7,672 bases of DNA from an uncultured Oscillospiraceae bacterium (GTDB taxonomy: Bacteria; Bacillota; Clostridia; Oscillospirales; Oscillospiraceae), in the NCBI GenBank assembly GCA_934597165.1, contig CAKTQP010000067.1:1-7672 (forward strand), given 5' to 3'. Both the position numbers and the translations under genes were made by a program. Below are positions 7,162 through 7,672 of this stretch, piece after piece. The stretch's first letter is position 1. Each line of letters begins with the position of its first letter. A model generated the notes under the pieces. The model was not told the DNA's origin. It did no database searches and saw only the letters and a list, made by a program, of their open reading frames with translations.

Positions 7162-7213
7162 AAAAAGGGCAGGCAGCCGACACCCCAGATGCGTGGGGAT
7201 CCCTGGAGCCTGC
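7162..7213 (-). promoter_or_regulatory. Terminator-like hairpin in the metG leader
   Basis: Within the metG leader, minus-strand GCAGGC (7208-7213) pairs with GCCTGC (7169-7174). Inside it is a second hairpin, CCCCA (7194-7198) with TGGGG (7183-7187). The outer stem is followed two bases later by TTTTT (7162-7166). An alternative stem, CCAG (7203-7206) with CTGG (7185-7188), would compete with the inner one. This arrangement, a structured element plus U-run between promoter and start codon, fits a transcription attenuator. No T-box core (GGTGGNACCGCG-like) and no S-box hallmark were recognised, and the outer stem is only 6 bp, so its role is uncertain. Confidence 0.4.
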
Positions 7214-7235
7214 GCAGAGATTGATACATTGGATT

Positions 7236-7264
7236 ATTATACCCTCCCTTGCCAATGATTGCAA
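7236..7264 (-). promoter_or_regulatory. Sigma-A promoter for metG
   Basis: On the minus strand a -35 TTGCAA (7259-7264) is separated by exactly 17 bases from a perfect -10 TATAAT (7236-7241). Transcription would start near 7229, giving a 5' leader of about 145 bases before the metG ATG. The -35 lies immediately after the terminator stem of the upstream gene, so the two signals are packed end to end. The match to the housekeeping consensus is seen directly; use as the metG promoter is inferred from position. Confidence 0.7.
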
Positions 7265-7293
7265 GGGGCGCAGGAGGATTGCCCCTGCGCCCC
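7265..7293 (-). terminator. Probable terminator of the DUF4829-like gene
   Basis: A perfect 10-bp inverted repeat (GGGGCGCAGG at 7265-7274, CCTGCGCCCC at 7284-7293) with a 9-base loop begins 24 bases after the upstream stop codon. Read on the minus strand the stem is followed by TTGCAATCATTGG, a poor U-tract, so termination may be inefficient. A second, overlapping hairpin is possible (CCCTTGC 7246-7252 with GCAAGGG 7261-7267), which could act as a competing fold or a second stop signal. Confidence 0.55.
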
Positions 7294-7317
7294 GGTGTCA
7301 CAATTCTATTTTCAGGG

Positions 7318-7672
7318 TCAGCCGTTGCCGATGGATTTGATCTTCCACCCACCATCCTGCTGCACCAGCTGGAAGTTGGTGTCAATCGTCCAGTCGTCCT
7401 TCCACCAAGGCGCCCAAAACGTCCGCCAGTTATACACAACGCGGAAGCCCTGTTCCTGTTCCGAATTATCTTCCCACGGCTCAATGTCCAGCAGCTTCAC
7501 ATCCGGCAGCGTCTTGGCCTCGTACTGTTCGCACTCGTCCGTCATCAGCTGGTTGGCCTGCTCGGTCTCTCCGCGATTGACATCGTAAAGGCACAGGCGG
7601 ACGGTCTCCTCTGCGTCAGGGGTCTGTTCCCCCTGCAGGACGCTCTTGCTCAAACCAAAGGTACGGAGGTGG
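7318..7672 (-). CDS. Small W-rich DUF4829-like protein, 5' end outside window
   Basis: The reading frame is open from the TGA stop (7318-7320) to the window edge, so the gene is cut at its 5' end. A TTG at 7651-7653 could be read as a start, but no Shine-Dalgarno precedes it and the upstream codons (reading ...HLRTFGLSKS) stay open, so the true start lies beyond the window. The visible part (about 118 residues) starts with a helix-like stretch (AEETVRLCLYDVNRGETEQA) followed by a predicted beta-rich region with many aromatics (WRTFWAPWWKDDW) and ends in GGWKIKSIGNG. This layout, a short helical 'adds up over n steps' segment followed by strands ending in W-x-I, resembles the DUF4829/NTF2-like domains of small secreted lipoproteins in Bacillota. 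If so, a signal peptide and lipobox should lie just outside the window. The molecular role is unknown. It is followed by a GC-rich hairpin and appears to be transcribed separately from metG. The family call is by resemblance only. Confidence 0.7.
   Translation of the reverse strand, partial: HLRTFGLSKSVLQGEQTPDAEETVRLCLYDVNRGETEQANQLMTDECEQYEAKTLPDVKLLDIEPWEDNSEQEQGFRVVYNWRTFWAPWWKDDWTIDTNFQLVQQDGGWKIKSIGNG

Noticed and set aside
7084..7229. T-box riboswitch before metG
   Set aside because: The GGTGGNACCGCG-like core is missing. The closest match (TGTGGCCCGC at about 7118-7130) lacks a base, and its TGGC would not pair with the A discriminator expected for tRNA-Met.
7032..7229. Leader peptide starting at ATG 7227-7229
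   Set aside because: The ATG lies at the predicted transcription start with no room for a ribosome site, and the frame runs on into metG out of frame with R-rich shadow sequence.
3959..7258. 1099-codon plus-strand open frame
   Set aside because: It is exactly antiparallel in codon register to metG and capA, whose products are certain. It has no ribosome site, its ATG lies next to a terminator stem, and the protein is a V/H/Q/D-rich shadow with no recognisable domain.

Overview
The window looks like chromosomal DNA from a spore-forming Bacillota (Firmicutes), most likely a moderately GC-rich member of class Clostridia close to the Oscillospiraceae (Flavonifractor/Oscillibacter-like). The reasons are a complete GerA-type spore germinant receptor operon, lipoprotein signals of Gram-positive type, strong AGGAGG ribosome binding sites, and GC-rich codon use with almost no TTA, CTA or TCA codons. 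The lineage is inferred from gene content and style; no database comparison was possible.

All genes lie on the minus strand, so transcription runs from high to low coordinates. From the right: (1) the 3' part of a small W-rich protein resembling the DUF4829 type (7318 to the window edge), ending in a GC-rich hairpin; (2) a 236-base gap holding a good sigma-A promoter (TTGCAA-17-TATAAT) and a roughly 145-base leader with a terminator-like hairpin; (3) metG, methionyl-tRNA synthetase with a C-terminal tRNA-binding domain (5132-7081); (4) after a hairpin, a CapA/PgsA-family lipoprotein (3965-5074), closed by a textbook rho-independent terminator at 3914-3955; (5) the germinant receptor operon in the order A-C-B: gerA-type (2379-3866), gerC-type lipoprotein (1237-2382) and gerB-type transporter-like subunit (142-1224); (6) a 141-base left edge without a gene but with a near-consensus sigma-A promoter (TTGACA-17-TATACT) and T/A-tracts upstream of it, firing leftwards out of the window.

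The three ger genes are tightly packed (a 4-base GTGA overlap, then a 12-base gap). A promoter resembling the forespore sigma-G type (GCTTA-17-CATAATA) lies just upstream of gerA, with its -35 partly inside the capA terminator stem. The operon should encode an inner spore membrane complex that senses small nutrients and starts germination. metG and capA are unrelated in function and probably just neighbours; capA may be expressed from metG read-through.

I found no new mobile element, CRISPR array, toxin or defence system. The most interesting material is regulatory: the putative sigma-G promoter, the metG leader hairpin without a T-box signature, and the strong promoter at the left edge.
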